DNA of 45,878 bases from Betaproteobacteria bacterium (GTDB taxonomy: Bacteria > Pseudomonadota > Gammaproteobacteria > Burkholderiales > JAHFQX01): the NCBI GenBank assembly GCA_023259135.1, contig JAHFQX010000021.1, forward strand, positions 1 to 45,878, read 5' to 3'. The notes under the pieces were generated by a model. It was not told the origin of the DNA and ran no database searches. It saw nothing but the letters and a program-made list of their open reading frames with translations. This document shows, one piece after another, positions 12,509 to 24,945 of the stretch (the stretch's first letter is position 1; the number at the start of each line of letters is the position of its first letter). Position numbers and translations under genes: made by a program.

Positions 12509-13283
12509 TGGTCGTCTCCCGAACCGGTCTATTGAGCATCTCCCCGGCCAATGCCAGGTAGGCCTTGGCTCCCTTGGACTGGCGGTCCAGTTGCAGCGCC
12601 GGCAAGCCATGACTGGGCGCTTCCGCCAAGCGGATATTCCTGGGAATGACGGTGCGGTATACCTTGTCGCCGAAATGCTGCACCAACTGGGCGGAAACCT
12701 GTTGGGCCAGGATGCTACGGGGATCGTACATGGTGCGCAACAAACCTTCGATTTCCAGTTCCGAGTTGAGGTGCTCCCGCACCTTGCGGACCGTTTGCAC
12801 CAGATCGCTCAGCCCCTCCAGGGCATAATATTCGCATTGCATCGGGATCAGCACCGCCTGGGCGGCGCACAGGCCGTTTACCGTAAGCAGGTTCAACGCC
12901 GGCGGACAGTCTATGAGCACATAGTCATATTGTTCCAGGATCGGCGCTAACGCATCCTTAAGCCGCGTCTCGCGGTGCGGCAGGTCCACCAGTTCCACCT
13001 CGGCACCCGCCAATTCACGATTCGACGGCAGCACGTCGTAATGTCCCGCAGCCGAAGTCTGACGGGCCTCGACCAGGGGGCATGCGCCCAGCAGTACATG
13101 ATAGACGCTGCGCTCCAAGGAGCGCTTTTCGATGCCGCTGCCCATGGTGGCATTGCCCTGAGGGTCCAGATCGACCAATAGAACCCGACGCCGGGTGGCG
13201 GTCAGGCTTGCCGCCAAATTAACCGCGGTGGTCGTCTTGCCCACCCCTCCTTTCTGATTGGCCATGGCCAGCACTCGGGTCAT
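12501..13283 (-). CDS. parA: Chromosome-partitioning ATPase ParA (Soj)
   Basis: A 260-residue deviant Walker ATPase. The signature KGGVGKTT is at residues 11-18, followed by VLLVDLDPQGNATMGSG and YVLIDCPPALNLLTVNGL, diagnostic of chromosomal ParA/Soj. It works with ParB on parS to move newly replicated origins and to influence DnaA. The ATG overlaps the rsmG stop by 4 bp, and its end overlaps parB, so rsmG-parA-parB are translationally linked. Confidence 0.96.
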   Translation of the reverse strand: MTRVLAMANQKGGVGKTTTAVNLAASLTATRRRVLLVDLDPQGNATMGSGIEKRSLERSVYHVLLGACPLVEARQTSAAGHYDVLPSNRELAGAEVELVDLPHRETRLKDALAPILEQYDYVLIDCPPALNLLTVNGLCAAQAVLIPMQCEYYALEGLSDLVQTVRKVREHLNSELEIEGLLRTMYDPRSILAQQVSAQLVQHFGDKVYRTVIPRNIRLAEAPSHGLPALQLDRQSKGAKAYLALAGEMLNRPVRETTIG

Positions 13284-13921
13284 GGGCGGCTTCTTGGTTG
13301 GCCTAGGCGCTTAAGCTTCACCAAATGCCGTTCAGCTTGAAGCCCCGGCACCCTTAGCGGAATCACCTCGACCTCGTAACCTTGGGGGATTTTCTCTAGT
13401 TCTTGTTGCGGGTGGGTTCCTTTCATGGCCAGCCATGTCCCGCCGGGGACCACTCGGGTCTCGGTCAGCCGCAGGAATTCCCCCAGCGGGGAAAATGCCC
13501 GAGAAATCACCGCATCGCGGATCTCGGCCGAATCCCAATCTTCCACTCGTCCGTCATAGACGGTCACGTTGCCCAATCCCAGTTCCGCCACCGTCTGCCG
13601 CAAAAAAGCCACTTTCTTTTGATTGGTTTCCACCAAGGTTATCCGGCTTTCCGGCCGCGCCACCGCCAAAGGGATTCCCGGCAACCCCGCTCCGCTGCCC
13701 ACATCCGCCAGGGTACCGGGCGGCAGATGGGGAACGACCGCGAGACAATCCAGCAAATGCGCCGTCACCATCCGTTCCGGATCTCTCACCGCGGTAAGGT
13801 TGAACACGCGGTTCCAGCGCTCCAACAATTCCAAATAGCACAGCAAGCGCCCCTGGGCGTCTGCCGGCAAAGGCAGGTCCAAGGCTGCCGCGCCTTGCGT
13901 CAATAAATTCCTTCGCTTCAC
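13280..13921 (-). CDS. rsmG: 16S rRNA (guanine527-N7)-methyltransferase RsmG
   Basis: A 213-residue SAM-dependent methyltransferase (GidB family) that methylates G527 of 16S rRNA; loss of the family confers low-level streptomycin resistance. The N-terminal region has [29 protein letters not shown], and the SAM-binding motif I is [15 protein letters not shown] around residues 72-86. Its start overlaps the mnmG stop by 4 bp and its end overlaps parA by 4 bp, so translation is coupled on both sides. Confidence 0.96.
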   Translation of the reverse strand: MKRRNLLTQGAAALDLPLPADAQGRLLCYLELLERWNRVFNLTAVRDPERMVTAHLLDCLAVVPHLPPGTLADVGSGAGLPGIPLAVARPESRITLVETNQKKVAFLRQTVAELGLGNVTVYDGRVEDWDSAEIRDAVISRAFSPLGEFLRLTETRVVPGGTWLAMKGTHPQQELEKIPQGYEVEVIPLRVPGLQAERHLVKLKRLGQPRSRP

Positions 13922-15813
13922 GCACGCCGCCGGCGCCGGACCGGGATCCCCCGTTTCAGATGAACCAGCAGCAGTGAAATAGCCGCCGGCGTTACTCCGG
14001 AAATGCGGGCCGCCTGGCCGAGCGTCTCGGGACGATGCTGACTCAGCTTCTGCCGGACTTCCACCGACAGCCCCCGTACGGCGGAATAGTCCATGTCGGA
14101 TGGCAAGGTCAGGGTTTCTTGGCCCAGATGGCGGGCCACCTCTTCCTGCTGGCGGCGGATATACCCGCTGTACTTGGTCTGAATCTCCACCTGTTCCGCC
14201 ACCGCCGGGTCTTCCACCGGGATTCCGGCGCCGGGCAGCATCATCAAGGCTCGATAATTCACTTCCGGGCGGCGCAACAACTCCGCCAGGGTGTATTCGC
14301 GCTCTATGGGTTGCCCCAGCACCGGGAGCGCTTGCTCCGGGCTGACCCGGGAAGGATTGATCCAGGTCTGCTGGAGTCGTTCCAACTCCCCATGGATCGC
14401 CCTCCGCTTACGGCAGAAGGCCTCCCAACGCACATCGTCCACCACCCCCAACTCACGGCCAACCTCGGTCAGCCGTAAATCGGCATTGTCCTCCCGCAGG
14501 CTCAGGCGGTATTCGGCGCGACTGGTAAACATGCGGTAGGGCTCCGACACCCCCCGGGTAATGAGGTCGTCCACCAGCACCCCCAAATAGGCTTGGTCAC
14601 GACGCGGGCACCAGGAAGGCCGGCCGTGAGCCAGCCGAGCTGCGTTGACCCCCGCCAAAAGCCCTTGGGCGGCAGCCTCTTCGTAGCCCGTCGTGCCGTT
14701 GATCTGGCCGGCAAAGAACAACCCGGCGATTAACTTGGTCTCCAAAGAGCGTCTCAACCCCCGCGGGTCGAAATAGTCATATTCGATGGCATACCCAGGC
14801 CGAGTGATATGGGCATTTTCCAGGCCGGGGATGGAGCGCACCAACTCCAACTGGACATCGAAAGGCAAGCTGGTCGAAATCCCGTTGGGATACACCTCGG
14901 TCGCCGTCAACCCTTCGGGCTCAAGGAATATTTGGTGACTATCCTTGTCCGCGAAGCGCATCACTTTGTCTTCTATGGATGGGCAGTAGCGTGGACCCAC
15001 TCCCTCGATAACCCCGGTATACATGGGGGAGCGATCCAGACCCCCGCGAATAATCTCGTGCGTCCGCGAGTTGGTATGGGTGATCCAGCAGGGGATTTGC
15101 CGGGGACGCGATCCGGGCGGCCCCCAATAGGAAAACCACGGGGTCGGCTCGTCTCCCGGCTGGGGTATCAGCCGAGAATAGTCGATGGTGCGGCCATCGA
15201 TGCGGGGCGGGGTCCCCGTTTTAAGGCGGCCCACCGGCAACTTAAGTTCCCGCAGCCGATGGGCCAAGGCGTTGGCGGGGAGGTCGCCGGCGCGCCCGGC
15301 CTGGAAATGCCTCAAGCCGACATGCACCACCCCGCCGAGAAACGTCCCTGCGGTCAAAATCACGGTCTTGGCCGAAAACTGCAGCCCCAATTGCGTGACC
15401 ACCCCCTCGACGCGGTCGCCTTTCACCAACACATCGTCCACGGCCTGCTGAAATAACCACAGGCTCGGCTGCGTCTCCAGCCGGCGGCGAATCGCCTGCC
15501 GGTAAAGCACTCGGTCGGCCTGGGCGCGGGTGGCCCGGACCGCTGGACCCTTGCTGGCGTTAAGGATGCGAAACTGTATCCCGGACTCATCGGCGGCGAC
15601 GGCCATGGCCCCCCCCAGGGCGTCGATCTCCTTCACCAAGTGGCCCTTGCCGATCCCGCCGATGGACGGATTGCAGGACATCTGGCCCAGGGTTTCGATG
15701 TTATGGGTCAGCAACAGCGTGGTGGCCCCGGCTCGCGCAGCGGCCAGGGCCGCCTCGGTTCCGGCGTGGCCGCCACCGACCACAATAACGTCGAACGATT
15801 CGGGGAATTTCAT
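13918..15813 (-). CDS. mnmG: tRNA uridine-5-carboxymethylaminomethyl modification enzyme MnmG
   Basis: A 631-residue FAD protein (GidA) which, with MnmE, adds the aminomethyl or carboxymethylaminomethyl group to the wobble uridine of several tRNAs. The FAD Rossmann motif [19 protein letters not shown] starts at residue 11. Family blocks [43 protein letters not shown] and [15 protein letters not shown] are intact, and the C-terminal helical domain binds MnmE and tRNA. It lies 111 bp downstream of mnmE, with a parS-like site in the spacer, and is translationally coupled to rsmG. Confidence 0.98.
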   Translation of the reverse strand: MKFPESFDVIVVGGGHAGTEAALAAARAGATTLLLTHNIETLGQMSCNPSIGGIGKGHLVKEIDALGGAMAVAADESGIQFRILNASKGPAVRATRAQADRVLYRQAIRRRLETQPSLWLFQQAVDDVLVKGDRVEGVVTQLGLQFSAKTVILTAGTFLGGVVHVGLRHFQAGRAGDLPANALAHRLRELKLPVGRLKTGTPPRIDGRTIDYSRLIPQPGDEPTPWFSYWGPPGSRPRQIPCWITHTNSRTHEIIRGGLDRSPMYTGVIEGVGPRYCPSIEDKVMRFADKDSHQIFLEPEGLTATEVYPNGISTSLPFDVQLELVRSIPGLENAHITRPGYAIEYDYFDPRGLRRSLETKLIAGLFFAGQINGTTGYEEAAAQGLLAGVNAARLAHGRPSWCPRRDQAYLGVLVDDLITRGVSEPYRMFTSRAEYRLSLREDNADLRLTEVGRELGVVDDVRWEAFCRKRRAIHGELERLQQTWINPSRVSPEQALPVLGQPIEREYTLAELLRRPEVNYRALMMLPGAGIPVEDPAVAEQVEIQTKYSGYIRRQQEEVARHLGQETLTLPSDMDYSAVRGLSVEVRQKLSQHRPETLGQAARISGVTPAAISLLLVHLKRGIPVRRRRRA

Positions 15814-15895
15814 GGGGAACGATCAACTCAAGAAAAAACAATATTCTATTTCAAAAACACGGGAGAAACTCCTTTGGCCACCCCCGGACGGCTAA

Positions 15896-15911
15896 TGTTT
15901 CACGTGAAACC
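15896..15911. promoter_or_regulatory. Candidate parS site (mnmE-mnmG spacer)
   Basis: TGTTTCACGTGAAACC matches the conserved bacterial parS palindrome (TGTTTCACGTGAAACA) at 15 of 16 positions. It lies in the 111-bp gap between mnmE and mnmG, about 3.4 kb from parB and 5 kb from the proposed oriC, where parS sites usually cluster. The match is seen in the sequence; ParB binding is inferred. Confidence 0.88.
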
Positions 15912-15924
15912 CTCCGAAATCCCT

Positions 15925-17259
15925 TTATTTGCCTATGCAAAAATGGGAAAAAATCTCGCCCAACAGGGCGTCTGAGGTAAATTCGCCAACGATCCGCCCC
16001 AAGGCACGATGGGCCGAGCTCAACTCCTCGGCAACCAGTTCAAGTCGGCCCCACTGGCCGGCCGCTGCTTCCAGGCTCTCGGCGGCTTGCCGCAACGCCG
16101 CCAAATGCCGGGCCCGGGCCATGAACAAGCCCTCTCCGGCAGCTTGCCAGCCCACCGCCTGCAGAATCGCTGTCTTGAGCAGATTCAGGCCGGCTCCGGT
16201 CTTCGCCGACAACCGCACCACCGGCAAGCCCTCTCGAATCATGGCGACGGGGTTTTCCCCCAATAAATCCAGCTTGTTTTCCACCCGAATGCGGGGCAAT
16301 CCGGCGGGAAGATCTTCCCCAGCGTCCCTGTCGACGGACGCGGCGCTTGCATCCACCACTTGCAGCACCAGGTCAGCCGTAGCGATGGCAGCTCGAGCCC
16401 GGTCGATGCCCGCCTGTTCTACCGGATCCCGGGTCATTCGCAAGCCGGCGGTATCCACGACGTGGAGGGGAATCCCGTTTATCTGCAAATGCTGCCGGAT
16501 TAGGTCTCGGGTCGTGCCGGGGATTTCCGTAACTATAGCCACCTCTTCTTCAGCCAGTCGATTGAGCAGGCTAGATTTGCCCACATTGGGCCGACCCGCC
16601 AAAACCACGCGAACACCCTCCCGCAACATCGCCCCTTGACGAGCGGAGTCATGCAGGCGATTCAGCCTGTGCCGCAAGTTTCCTAGCCGCTCCTCGGCTC
16701 GGGCCGCCCCCATAAAATCGATGCCCTCTTCGGGAAAATCCATGCTGCCTTCCACCAAGACCCGAAACTCCACCAATTCCTGCGCCAACGCTTTAACCGT
16801 CTGAGAGAAGTCACCCCGTAGCGAACGCAAGGCCCAACGAGCGGCCTCGGCCGAGGTGGCCTCTATAAGGTCGGCAACGCTTTCGGCTTGGGCCAGATCC
16901 ATCTTGCCGTTGAGAAAAGCGCGTTGCGTGAACTCACCGGGAGTTGCCGGGCGAGCCCCCAGCTCAACACAGCGGGCCAATAATCGGTTCGCTACCGCCA
17001 CGCCGCCATGGCCCTGGAGTTCGAGCATTTCTTCGCCGGTATAAGAACGAGGGGCCGGGAAGTAAAGGGCGAGGCCCTGATCAATGGCCTCTCCGTCGGC
17101 CGCCAGGAAGTCAGCCAAGACGGCGGTTCGCGAGGGAAGGGTCCGGCCCAGCAAGCCCGCCATCAAAACCGACACATCGGGGCCGGAGGCTCGGACCACC
17201 GCGATGGCGCCGCGCCCCGGGGGCGTGGCGAGAGCAACGATCAGCTCATCGCTTGCCAT
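15925..17259 (-). CDS. mnmE: tRNA modification GTPase MnmE
   Basis: A 444-residue GTPase (TrmE) that partners MnmG in wobble-uridine modification. The N-terminal folate-binding domain (TPPGRGAIAVVRASGP, and RSYTGEEMLELQGHGG) is followed by a helical domain with an inserted G domain: G1 GRPNVGKSS at 222-230, then GTTRD and DTAGLR. The protein ends with the invariant CIGK tail whose cysteine is needed for modification. The ATG lies inside the end of yidC (14-bp overlap). Confidence 0.97.
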   Translation of the reverse strand: MASDELIVALATPPGRGAIAVVRASGPDVSVLMAGLLGRTLPSRTAVLADFLAADGEAIDQGLALYFPAPRSYTGEEMLELQGHGGVAVANRLLARCVELGARPATPGEFTQRAFLNGKMDLAQAESVADLIEATSAEAARWALRSLRGDFSQTVKALAQELVEFRVLVEGSMDFPEEGIDFMGAARAEERLGNLRHRLNRLHDSARQGAMLREGVRVVLAGRPNVGKSSLLNRLAEEEVAIVTEIPGTTRDLIRQHLQINGIPLHVVDTAGLRMTRDPVEQAGIDRARAAIATADLVLQVVDASAASVDRDAGEDLPAGLPRIRVENKLDLLGENPVAMIREGLPVVRLSAKTGAGLNLLKTAILQAVGWQAAGEGLFMARARHLAALRQAAESLEAAAGQWGRLELVAEELSSAHRALGRIVGEFTSDALLGEIFSHFCIGK

Positions 17260-18874
17260 GGGCCGAAGCGGCGTGCTCCGTGGTGCGGTTGATCTGCCAC
17301 TGCTGCAGGATGGACAGGATGTTGTTGACCAGCCAGTAAAGCACCAATCCTGCCGGGAAGAAGAAGAAGAAGATGCTGAAAGCCACCGGCATGATCCGCA
17401 TGACCTTCGCCTGGATAGGGTCCGGCGGCGCCGGGCTCATCCAGGTTTGCAGAAACATGGTCGCCCCCATCAACACTGGTAACACATAGTAGGGATCTTG
17501 CGCGGAGAGATCTTGGATCCACAACGCGAAAGGGGCGTGGCGCAACTCAACGCTCGCTAACAGCACCCAGTAAAGCGCGATAAATACGGGGATTTGCACC
17601 ACGATGGGCAAACATCCTCCGAGCGGATTGATTTTTTCGGTCTTGTAAAGCTCCATCATGGCTTGATTGAGCTTCTGCCGGTCATCCCCGTGTAATTCTT
17701 TCAACCGTTGCAACTTGGGCGCCACGACCCGCATCTTGGCCATGGAACGGTAACTGGCGGCGGACAGCGGAAAGAATATCAGCTTGATAATCACGGTCAG
17801 GATGATGATGGACGTGCCCCAGTTGCCGCTGATTTTGTTGATGGCGGACAAAGCCCAAAAAAGCGGTGACGCTACGATCGTAAGCCAGCCGTAATCCACC
17901 GTCAGATTCAGGCCCGGAGCCAACTGCGCCAATTTATCCTGCTGTTGGGGGCCCCCATATAGAGAGGCCCTGATCTCCCGGCTTTCTCCCGGCGCCAGGT
18001 TGGGGCCCGACAGAATGGCTCCGACGGCATAGAGATTTTCGCCCGCTTGCTTCGCATAGTATTCCCGGCGGACTTTCTCCGGAAAGAGCCAAGCGCCCAG
18101 AAAATAATGCTGAATCATGGCCACCCAGCCGTCCTCGGCCTGGCCTAAAACCTCGTTTTTTTGCTTATCGATATCCTTGAATGAAACCTTGCGGAATTTT
18201 TCCTTTTCGGTATAAAAAGCCCCTCCGGTATAGGTCGGGGCCAAAGAAGACACCCCCGCCGCGTCGTTTCCGTGCCGCAGCAACTGGTAATAGATGTCGG
18301 TTTGAACCGGCCGGTCCGTTTCGTTGCGCAACGTATAGCGAACGCCGATCTCATAGGCGCCCCGGTGAAACTCATAATGTTTCGCTACCCCGAGCCCCCC
18401 CCCTACCGGGGCCACGAAATCCACTATGATTTTGTCTTGTCCTTGAGTGAGTCGGAAATCTTTTCCGGAAGCCGCATAAGGAGTCTGGTGATTGGGGCGC
18501 CCTTCCCCCAGCAAGCCCGATTGCGCAAGATAGGTTTTTCCCGTTTCGTTTTCAAACAATACGAAATTCTTGGATTTGTCTTCTGCGGACCGATGCTGCT
18601 TGAGTTCCAGTCGGCGCAATGTGGCTCCGACCGTATCGATCTCCGCAATCAGCGTATCTGTTTCCACGCGCACAACTTCCCCCTTGACCGGTCCAGCCCC
18701 GAGGGAGGGGGCAGAAGATGTTGCCGGCAGGGAAGTCGAGGCGGTTGAGGGCACCACAACGCTTGTCCGGGCCGCGGGTTGTTGCTGGGGAGCGGGCCCC
18801 TTCATCCACGCCTCCACCAACAGCAACATGGAAAAGGAAAAAACCAGAAAAAGAATCAAACGCTGGGTATCCAT
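17246..18874 (-). CDS. yidC: Membrane protein insertase YidC
   Basis: A 542-residue inner-membrane insertase/chaperone, working alone or with SecYEG. Topology is Gram-negative: an N-terminal transmembrane helix (LILFLVFSFSMLLLVEAW), a large periplasmic domain (roughly residues 60-330), then the conserved five-helix insertase core containing YRSMAKMRVVAPKLQRLKE, NPLGGCLPIVVQIPVFIALYWVL and LVLYWLVNNILSILQQW. The true start is ATG 18874; a TTG one codon earlier is ignored. It lies in the rpmH-rnpA-yidD-yidC-mnmE order usual for proteobacteria. Confidence 0.97.
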   Translation of the reverse strand: MDTQRLILFLVFSFSMLLLVEAWMKGPAPQQQPAARTSVVVPSTASTSLPATSSAPSLGAGPVKGEVVRVETDTLIAEIDTVGATLRRLELKQHRSAEDKSKNFVLFENETGKTYLAQSGLLGEGRPNHQTPYAASGKDFRLTQGQDKIIVDFVAPVGGGLGVAKHYEFHRGAYEIGVRYTLRNETDRPVQTDIYYQLLRHGNDAAGVSSLAPTYTGGAFYTEKEKFRKVSFKDIDKQKNEVLGQAEDGWVAMIQHYFLGAWLFPEKVRREYYAKQAGENLYAVGAILSGPNLAPGESREIRASLYGGPQQQDKLAQLAPGLNLTVDYGWLTIVASPLFWALSAINKISGNWGTSIIILTVIIKLIFFPLSAASYRSMAKMRVVAPKLQRLKELHGDDRQKLNQAMMELYKTEKINPLGGCLPIVVQIPVFIALYWVLLASVELRHAPFALWIQDLSAQDPYYVLPVLMGATMFLQTWMSPAPPDPIQAKVMRIMPVAFSIFFFFFPAGLVLYWLVNNILSILQQWQINRTTEHAASAHGKR

Positions 18875-18937
18875 CAAAAGCCCACCAGAATCAGAAATTC
18901 AGAAATAGAGAGGAATTCCGCAAGCCATTTGGTTGCT

Positions 18938-18970
18938 CCGGCCAGCCCCTACGCGGGGGGCCGGTTTTTT
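18938..18970 (+). terminator. GC-rich hairpin with T-run between yidC and yidD
   Basis: An imperfect stem (CCGGCC..CCCC against GGGG..CCGG) followed by TTTTTT at 18965-18970 has the form of an intrinsic terminator for plus-strand transcription. All neighbouring genes are on the minus strand, where the run becomes a leading A-tract. It could block antisense transcription, or be an intercistronic RNA hairpin in the yidD-yidC message. Confidence 0.4.
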
Positions 18971-18978
18971 CCACGCCG

Positions 18979-19188
18979 TTAGGGTGCGGGGTCGTGTCCC
19001 CCGGGGTTCCAGGGATGGCAACGCAATAGCCGACGCAGTGCCAGGCCAGTTCCCCGGAAAAAACCATAGCGGCTAATCACTTCCCGCGCATAGTCAGAAC
19101 AAGAAGGGGAAAACCGGCAGCTTCTCGGGAATAGCGGGGATACAAACCACTGATAGGCTCGGATTATGAGAAGCGCGAATTTTGCCAT
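18979..19188 (-). CDS. yidD: Membrane protein insertion efficiency factor YidD
   Basis: A 69-residue small protein of the YidD (DUF37/haemolytic) family that assists YidC-dependent insertion. Its three conserved cysteines appear in SCRFSPSCSDYA and LLRCHPWNPGGHDP, the family signature; an N-terminal amphipathic/hydrophobic segment precedes them. The start could be ATG 19188 or GTG 19194. Either one overlaps the end of rnpA by 25-31 bp, as in many proteobacteria, so the two are probably translationally coupled. Confidence 0.93.
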   Translation of the reverse strand: MAKFALLIIRAYQWFVSPLFPRSCRFSPSCSDYAREVISRYGFFRGTGLALRRLLRCHPWNPGGHDPAP

Positions 19189-19547
19189 TGACACGCTTCG
19201 AAAATAGCTGCAACGACTTCTCGCACAAACTCTTTTTTCTGCTCCGCGCCCACTTCTCCAATTGCCCGCACAACAACATCGTTTCCGCCCAGAAGATCTT
19301 GTTGCATCCGGAAGACCTCTCGAATTCGGCGCTTCATGAACGAGCGGGTTACGGAAAGCGGGACCGCTCGCTTTCCAATTACCAAACCTAACCGCGGCGA
19401 ACCTCGCCCATTAGGCAACGCGTACGCAATAACGTAGCGGCCTCGTACAAAGCGGCCTCGCCGAAGCGTTGCCGCATAATCAGCGGGTTCCGATAGCCGC
19501 TGCCCGAACCCGAATTCTTGGCCGATCACGAACCTCTTAACCCGCAA
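19164..19547 (-). CDS. rnpA: Ribonuclease P protein component
   Basis: About 127 residues, the basic protein subunit that helps the RNase P RNA process tRNA 5' ends. Recognisable blocks are [20 protein letters not shown] at the N-terminus, [30 protein letters not shown] (the RNR-type RNA-binding motif) and NDVVVRA. The start is ambiguous: TTG 19547 overlaps the rpmH stop by 11 bp, and an in-frame GTG at 19529 would give a 121-residue protein. Neither has an ideal ribosome-binding site, consistent with coupling to rpmH translation. Confidence 0.93.
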   Translation of the reverse strand: MRVKRFVIGQEFGFGQRLSEPADYAATLRRGRFVRGRYVIAYALPNGRGSPRLGLVIGKRAVPLSVTRSFMKRRIREVFRMQQDLLGGNDVVVRAIGEVGAEQKKEFVREVVAAIFEACQWQNSRFS

Positions 19548-19671
19548 GCCTTTTGCGCCCCTTTGCCCGCCTGGCGCGAATAACCGCCGCGCCGGAACGG
19601 GTCCGCATTCTCACGAGGAACCCATGGGTTCGTTTGCGCCGGACCCCCGACGGCTGATAAGTCCGCTTCAT
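19537..19671 (-). CDS. rpmH: 50S ribosomal protein L34
   Basis: A 44-residue, arginine/lysine-rich protein reading [18 protein letters not shown] from the start, the canonical L34 sequence, and ending AKGRKRLAG. The ATG at 19671 has GTGAGGCG upstream. An in-frame open region extends back to 19740 but covers the promoter and is non-coding. It is the first gene of the long minus-strand run that leads through yidC and parAB to the atp operon. Confidence 0.98.
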   Translation of the reverse strand: MKRTYQPSGVRRKRTHGFLVRMRTRSGAAVIRARRAKGRKRLAG

Positions 19672-19710
19672 GTTCGCCTCACGCCTTCTATCTAAATTAG
19701 AAAACCCGCC

Positions 19711-19740
19711 ATTACACGCTGTTTCAGTAGAGAATGTCAA
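19711..19740 (-). promoter_or_regulatory. Sigma70-type promoter for rpmH
   Basis: On the minus strand a perfect -35 TTGACA (19735-19740) is followed after 18 bases by TGTAAT (19711-19716), 5 of 6 to the -10 consensus. Transcription would begin near 19704, about 33 bases before the rpmH ATG. It is the best promoter match I saw in the window and suits a ribosomal-protein gene. Confidence 0.75.
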
Positions 19741-19844
19741 TAACGCCTAAGCAAACTCAATGCATTTCCGCGATAGCCTGCCAGTCATTTCACGATTACA
19801 ATGTCCCTAGACTTCACCCTGGAAAATCTCACAAAGTTCTTTGC

Positions 19845-21164
19845 ATGGACAATTTCTGGAACAACTGCATCGAGCAATTTCGTGGTGAGATCACGCCGCA
19901 ACAATACGAAACATGGGTCAAACCGTTGCTTTGTACTGTGGGAGACGAGGGTGTCATTTTAACTGCCCCCAACCGATTTGCCGCCCAGTGGATCAAGGAT
20001 AAACTATTGCCCCATATTCAAGCGGCCGTTCACCGCTATTTTGGTAAGCCCCTGGTTGTCCATCTTAAAACAGCGACAAAACCCTCAACGGCACTTCGCC
20101 ATTCTCAAGAGAAAATCATAACAGCCCATCGGGCTCCCATCGAGTCGGCACGACTCAATCCTGCTTTTACTTTTGACTCTTATGTCCCTGGCAAGGCAAA
20201 TCAACTTGCCCGTGCGGCCGCTTTACAAATTGCCGAGCATCCTGGAACAGCCTACAACCCCCTGTTTGTTTATGGCGGCGTCGGCTTGGGCAAAACCCAC
20301 TTGGTACAGGCTATTGGGAATTTTGTGTTAAGGCAAAACTCAGGGGCAAAGGTTCGCTATGTTCACTCCGCTCAATATGTTTCCGACGTAGTGAAAGCTT
20401 ACCAGCACAAATCTTTTGACGACTTCAAGCGTTACTACCATTCGCTGGACATGCTGTTAGTCGACGATATCCAGTTCTTCATTGGAAAAACTCGAACCCA
20501 AGAAGAGTTTTTTCATGCATTCAACGCCCTCGTCGAAGCCCACAAGCAAGTCATTATCACCTGCGACACTTACCCGAAAGACATTGCCGGGATAGAAAAT
20601 CGCCTCATTTCCCGATTTGGCTGGGGCCTAACAGTAGCTATCGAACCCCCAGAGTTGGAAATGCGGGTAGCCATTCTACTCAAAAAGGCCGAAGCGGAAG
20701 GAACTCCCATAGACGAAAACGTGGCTTTTTTCATTGCCCGCTTAATACAATCCAACGTCCGAGAATTGGAAGGCGCGCTGAAGCGGGTCTCCGCCTACGC
20801 ACGTTTTTCAGAGCGTCCCATCGATACCGCTCTAGCTAAGGAAGCTCTGCGTGACGTACTCGCATTGCAAGCCAGGCAAATCTCAATTGAAAATATCCAA
20901 AAGACCGTAGCGGATTATTATAAAATCAAAGTTTCCGAAATGTATTCCAAGAAGCGTTCTCGGGCTATTGTCCGCCCTCGGCAGGTTGCTATGGCGCTAG
21001 CCAAGGAACTCACCCAACTTAGCTTGCCCGATATCGGGGATGCTTTTGGTGGAAAAGATCACACCACGATACTACATGCCTGCCGAAAAGTTGCCGATCT
21101 TAAGGAAACGCATCCAGAAATTTCTAAAGATTACTTAGCCTTACTCCAAATTCTTCGAGGATAA
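19845..21164 (+). CDS. dnaA: Chromosomal replication initiator protein DnaA
   Basis: A 439-residue AAA+ initiator that binds DnaA boxes and melts oriC. Domain I begins MDNFWNNCIEQFRGEITPQQYETWVKPL and a short linker follows. Domain III has Walker A GGVGLGKTH and Walker B LLVDDIQF; domain IV has the DnaA signature with RPRQVAMALAKELT and GGKDHTTILHACRKV. ATG 19845 gives the normal N-terminus; upstream in-frame sequence lacks homology. No clear Shine-Dalgarno precedes it, and the only upstream promoter-like element is TACAAT at 19797-19802, without a good -35. Codon third positions are visibly more AT-rich than in flanking genes. Confidence 0.98.
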   Translation: MDNFWNNCIEQFRGEITPQQYETWVKPLLCTVGDEGVILTAPNRFAAQWIKDKLLPHIQAAVHRYFGKPLVVHLKTATKPSTALRHSQEKIITAHRAPIESARLNPAFTFDSYVPGKANQLARAAALQIAEHPGTAYNPLFVYGGVGLGKTHLVQAIGNFVLRQNSGAKVRYVHSAQYVSDVVKAYQHKSFDDFKRYYHSLDMLLVDDIQFFIGKTRTQEEFFHAFNALVEAHKQVIITCDTYPKDIAGIENRLISRFGWGLTVAIEPPELEMRVAILLKKAEAEGTPIDENVAFFIARLIQSNVRELEGALKRVSAYARFSERPIDTALAKEALRDVLALQARQISIENIQKTVADYYKIKVSEMYSKKRSRAIVRPRQVAMALAKELTQLSLPDIGDAFGGKDHTTILHACRKVADLKETHPEISKDYLALLQILRG

Positions 21165-21172
21165 GGATAGTA

Positions 21173-21181
21173 TGTGGATAA
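21173..21181 (-). promoter_or_regulatory. DnaA box 1
   Basis: TGTGGATAA, the reverse complement of the consensus TTATCCACA with no mismatch, begins 8 bp after the dnaA stop codon. Confidence 0.85.
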
Positions 21182-21218
21182 CTTGTGCATTACTAGAACT
21201 AAGAGGATTCAAAATAAC

Positions 21219-21227
21219 TTATCCACA
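21219..21227 (+). promoter_or_regulatory. DnaA box 2
   Basis: A perfect TTATCCACA, inverted relative to box 1 and separated from it by 37 bp. AT-rich DNA begins immediately downstream. Confidence 0.85.
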
Positions 21228-21370
21228 ATTCATCTTTACAAAAATTTAGCTTTGTCAACAGGCTTCATTCTCGTCTTTTGCCTTGAAATAAATCAATAAT
21301 TTAGACTTGTCCCTAGTTCTTGTAGATACTCATAAAAGGTTTTATCTTTGAATAAAAATATTGGATAACC

Positions 21371-24929
<3,559 letters not shown>

Positions 24930-24945
24930 CTCGCCCAGGGGGGGC

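Larger units (their letters stand above)
21165..21370. other. Candidate replication origin (oriC) in the dnaA-dnaN spacer
   Basis: This 206-bp spacer holds two perfect DnaA boxes in inverted orientation (21173-21181 and 21219-21227), followed by about 140 bp of AT-rich DNA (for example 21285-21302 and 21341-21363) suitable as an unwinding element. Most genes to the left read leftward and dnaA-dnaN-gyrB read rightward, as expected around an origin. The 173-bp rpmH-dnaA spacer has no perfect box. Possible -35/-10 elements for dnaN (TTGTAG 21320, TATCTT 21343, spacing 17) are weak. Origin function is inferred. Confidence 0.7.
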
